Shown here: positions 61,545 to 64,000 of the stretch, piece by piece
Layout of the letters: each line of letters opens with the position of its first letter
How positions within the stretch are numbered: the stretch's first letter is position 1
From: Glandiceps talaboti
Taxonomy: Eukaryota > Hemichordata > Enteropneusta > Spengelidae
Reading direction: 5' to 3'
Length of the DNA stretch: 64,000 bases
NCBI RefSeq assembly: GCF_964340395.1
Contig: NC_135566.1
Coordinates: 5,219,501-5,283,500 of the forward strand
Notes under the pieces: model-generated
The model's database searches: none
Seen by the model: only the letters and a program-made list of their open reading frames with translations
What the model was told of the DNA's origin: nothing
Program-made: the position numbers and the translations under genes

Positions 61545-63064
61545 AGTGTTGTATTTTTGTTTACTCTAAAGGTGTGTACATATGAAACCAAATCATGTCA
61601 TTTTGAAAGAAATGAACTTACTCAATTCCAAACCATGTTAAGATAAAACTGATTTTAACCATAATTCTAGACTTTTCCAATTTCACCAGCAGTAATAGTA
61701 AATGTTGCATAAAGTCTTTTATTTTAAATGTGCACATATTTTATCATACAAATCACATCATTTGAAATAACTTGTACATGAAATGTACTCAACCATGACA
61801 GAATAAACTGACTTGGAAGTTTGTCATTTTGTATATCATCAGACACACTTTATACAACTGTATATATACTGAAATTCTTTCTATAAATAACTTGAGTACC
61901 ATAAACTATACATCAGAGAGTTAATGACGTGTGGTGTTACTTGTAAGTTGTATGGCTACTGAAGGGTGACAGACAATAATGGATTTTATCTTTGCAAGTA
62001 AACCAGCACTCAGAAATATTGCAATTATAATTGGATTTAAAAATTCCACAAGAATTTCTTAAAACATGTCATTATTAGATGTTTACATCAAAAAACAAAA
62101 CTTGTTCATGAACAATTCACACACAATTCTGCAGACATGAACACACTCAGAGGTGTTAAACTTATATTTATTTTTTTAACACTTTTTATTGTATTCCATT
62201 ATAAATCATCCTAACAATAAGTAAATGTTACCCTCTCACACAATACACATTTCAGATAATGATCACAGGTTTCATAAGTCTCAAAGTTCTCATTTCCAGT
62301 GAGTTGTACAGTATTCACATGTATATGAAACCAATTTTATCAATAAAGAAAGGATTCAGATTTATCAGATCCTACTGTGTTTTCATAACAAGTGATAGCA
62401 AATCTATTTGTTGGCTGTGATGTGATATCTAGACTATACCTCACAAAGCTGTACAAGGGGGGTTGTCTGGATAATGTATCACACAAATTTCAGGAAGGAC
62501 AAACTCCTACACATATGTACATGGTTTCAAATTACCTTTCTACAATGATACAAGATGGAAAATTATATTATATGAAACATGTGCGCAAGTTGTATGCATT
62601 CAGACAGAAAATAAAGGATCTATACCCTGGTCATTCTCCATCACAACAACAGAGCACATATCTATGCCAGTGCTTAAAAATAGGTGTCAAAATGTTGAGA
62701 GATTGTCATTATTTTCTCCATTGTTTCTCACTTCAGTACAGGTAGGTATAGGTATATTACTACAAACGTACAATGTAGTAGAGATTATGTATACTTGCAC
62801 TGTTGCACATGATATTTGTGGTACTATGACTAACCCTATGGCCTAACAATGGATGGTACGGCATACCAAAGTTATTTTCATGAATGATCCGGTTAATTCT
62901 GCGGCCATATTTTCACAAGCAATAGTATGTGAAAATACGGCAGAATAAAGTGAATTGCGATCATTTTATCTCAATTTATCTCATTTGCATACCCAACAGT
63001 GAAAATCTTGGTTTTATTTCTGACTGTACATCAACGTACACAGTGGTACATATGTAATAATAGT

Positions 63065-63280
63065 GATACTTCAGTGCAATACCGAGAACATTACTGCATG
63101 CCTACATGCAAATAATAATGTAAATAGGGTGTGATAGTTTGTTGTACATGAAAATGCGCACTATCATTTTTACAGAAATTTGCTGTTTCAGATAAACATA
63201 AGGTATTAATAACAGAACGCCATTCCACACAAGTTCCAGTGTTATTCAGGGGTATTTGTTCTTGTGTTTTCAATTCTTCC
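63065..63280 (-). repeat. Dispersed repeat family C, copy 2
   Basis: The reverse complement matches 32800-32990 in order: GGAATGGCGTTCTGTTATTA, AACAGCAAATTTCTGTAAAA, CATGTACAACAA and TTTGCATGTAGGCATGCA. Confidence 0.65.
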
Positions 63281-63297
63281 TGCTGTAAAAGAATAGC

Positions 63298-63563
63298 CAC
63301 AGAGAACACTGCAAGTAATCATGCAATACAACACCCCCCTCCCCACAGAGAACACTGCAAGTAATCATGCAATACAACACCCCCTCCCCCACAGAGAACA
63401 CTGCAAGTAATCATGCAATACAACACCCCCCTCCCCCAAAGAGAACGCTGCAAGTAATCGTACAAGACAACACCCCCCTCCCCCACAGAGAACACTGCAA
63501 GTAATTGTGCAACACAACACCCCCCTCCCCCACAGAGAACACTGCAAGTAATCATGCATTGCA
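63298..63563. repeat. Tandem array, about 47-bp unit
   Basis: Five full units and a partial unit of CACAGAGAACACTGCAAGTA + ATCATGCAATACAACACC + CCCCTCCC. They differ by a few substitutions and indels and abut repeat family C copy 2. Confidence 0.95.
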
Positions 63564-64000
63564 TATATACAACACCTACCCACCCCACCCTTGAGTACAC
63601 CACACTTGCACTCCCATGTCATGTGGTTCTGTCATATTATTTTACAAAATTATTATCATTTCATTTTTTCAGCCAGAAATACACATATGGGTTATGTTAC
63701 TACTATCTTCAAATCATATTTTACCATGCGCCACAAAGAAAAAATTATCTAAATGATATGCATTACACTTGGTAGCACTAAGAACTGTTTGGAATGCAAT
63801 TTTGGAATGTAATTTCAAATCATTCAAGTGACTGTCATACATATTTTTTCAGCTCCATTGATGATCTGCGGGTTTCACATGTCCTTTCAATTTTCACGGA
63901 CATAAATGATATGGGGAATCTTCGTTTCTGTCATTTCTTCAGTTTTGTATATTTTTTACACTAGAATCTAGCAGTTGTATTTTGAACCTGACGATTGTTT

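Noticed and set aside
62392-62745. Plus-strand 117-codon frame upstream of SVOP
   Set aside because: The longest unexplained frame in that region, but there is no recognisable motif, no matching splice partners and ordinary AT-rich composition. It is probably chance.
63319-63603. Minus-strand repeat-containing frame (YLQCSLWG...GG repeats)
   Set aside because: It is a translation of the 47-bp tandem array. Shifted versions appear in two frames, as expected for non-coding repeats.

Overview
This is an AT-rich eukaryotic window, very probably from an invertebrate bilaterian. Long, intron-rich genes with consensus GT-AG splice sites hold small exons, separated by introns full of microsatellites, minisatellites and short foldback transposons. 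The encoded proteins resemble vertebrate homologues well (RADX, SVOP, extracellular alpha carbonic anhydrase), yet there is also a cyclase-family (PF04199) gene of a type I recall as bacterial and invertebrate. I cannot name the species or decide between an invertebrate deuterostome and a lophotrochozoan from sequence alone.

All four genes I can support lie on the minus strand. From left to right they are: (1) positions 1-9510, a secreted or membrane-anchored protein with two tandem cyclase/isatin-hydrolase-like domains, nine coding exons, 3' end off the left edge; (2) 16672-25335, an extracellular alpha carbonic anhydrase of eight exons, whose catalytic domain is interrupted by a His/Asp/Glu/Gly-rich insert and which ends in a hydrophobic anchor; (3) 28776-39470, a 17-exon, 868-residue orthologue of the RPA-like fork protein RADX; (4) 43590-60938, an SVOP-type synaptic vesicle MFS transporter of at least 14 coding exons, including a pair of mutually exclusive exons, with the N-terminal exon(s) not found. 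Every exon was joined by hand from the reverse complement. Phases agree across all junctions, and the summed coding lengths are whole codons.

The rest is intron and intergenic DNA. It holds three clear MITE-like elements with target-site duplications, several foldbacks, at least four dispersed repeat families, a degraded LINE reverse-transcriptase tail, long (TA)n, (TG)n, (AATC)n and (TTTA)n tracts, a ~0.7 kb array of a 22-bp unit, and a five-copy tandem array carrying perfect TGACGTCA palindromes beside a splice site. I see no sign that the four genes form a functional cluster. Their common orientation may be chance.

The strongest leads are the carbonic anhydrase with an in-domain histidine-rich insert (an architecture resembling molluscan nacreins), the in-frame two-domain cyclase, the mutually exclusive exon pair in SVOP, and a MITE insertion proven by an empty paralogous site inside the same window.
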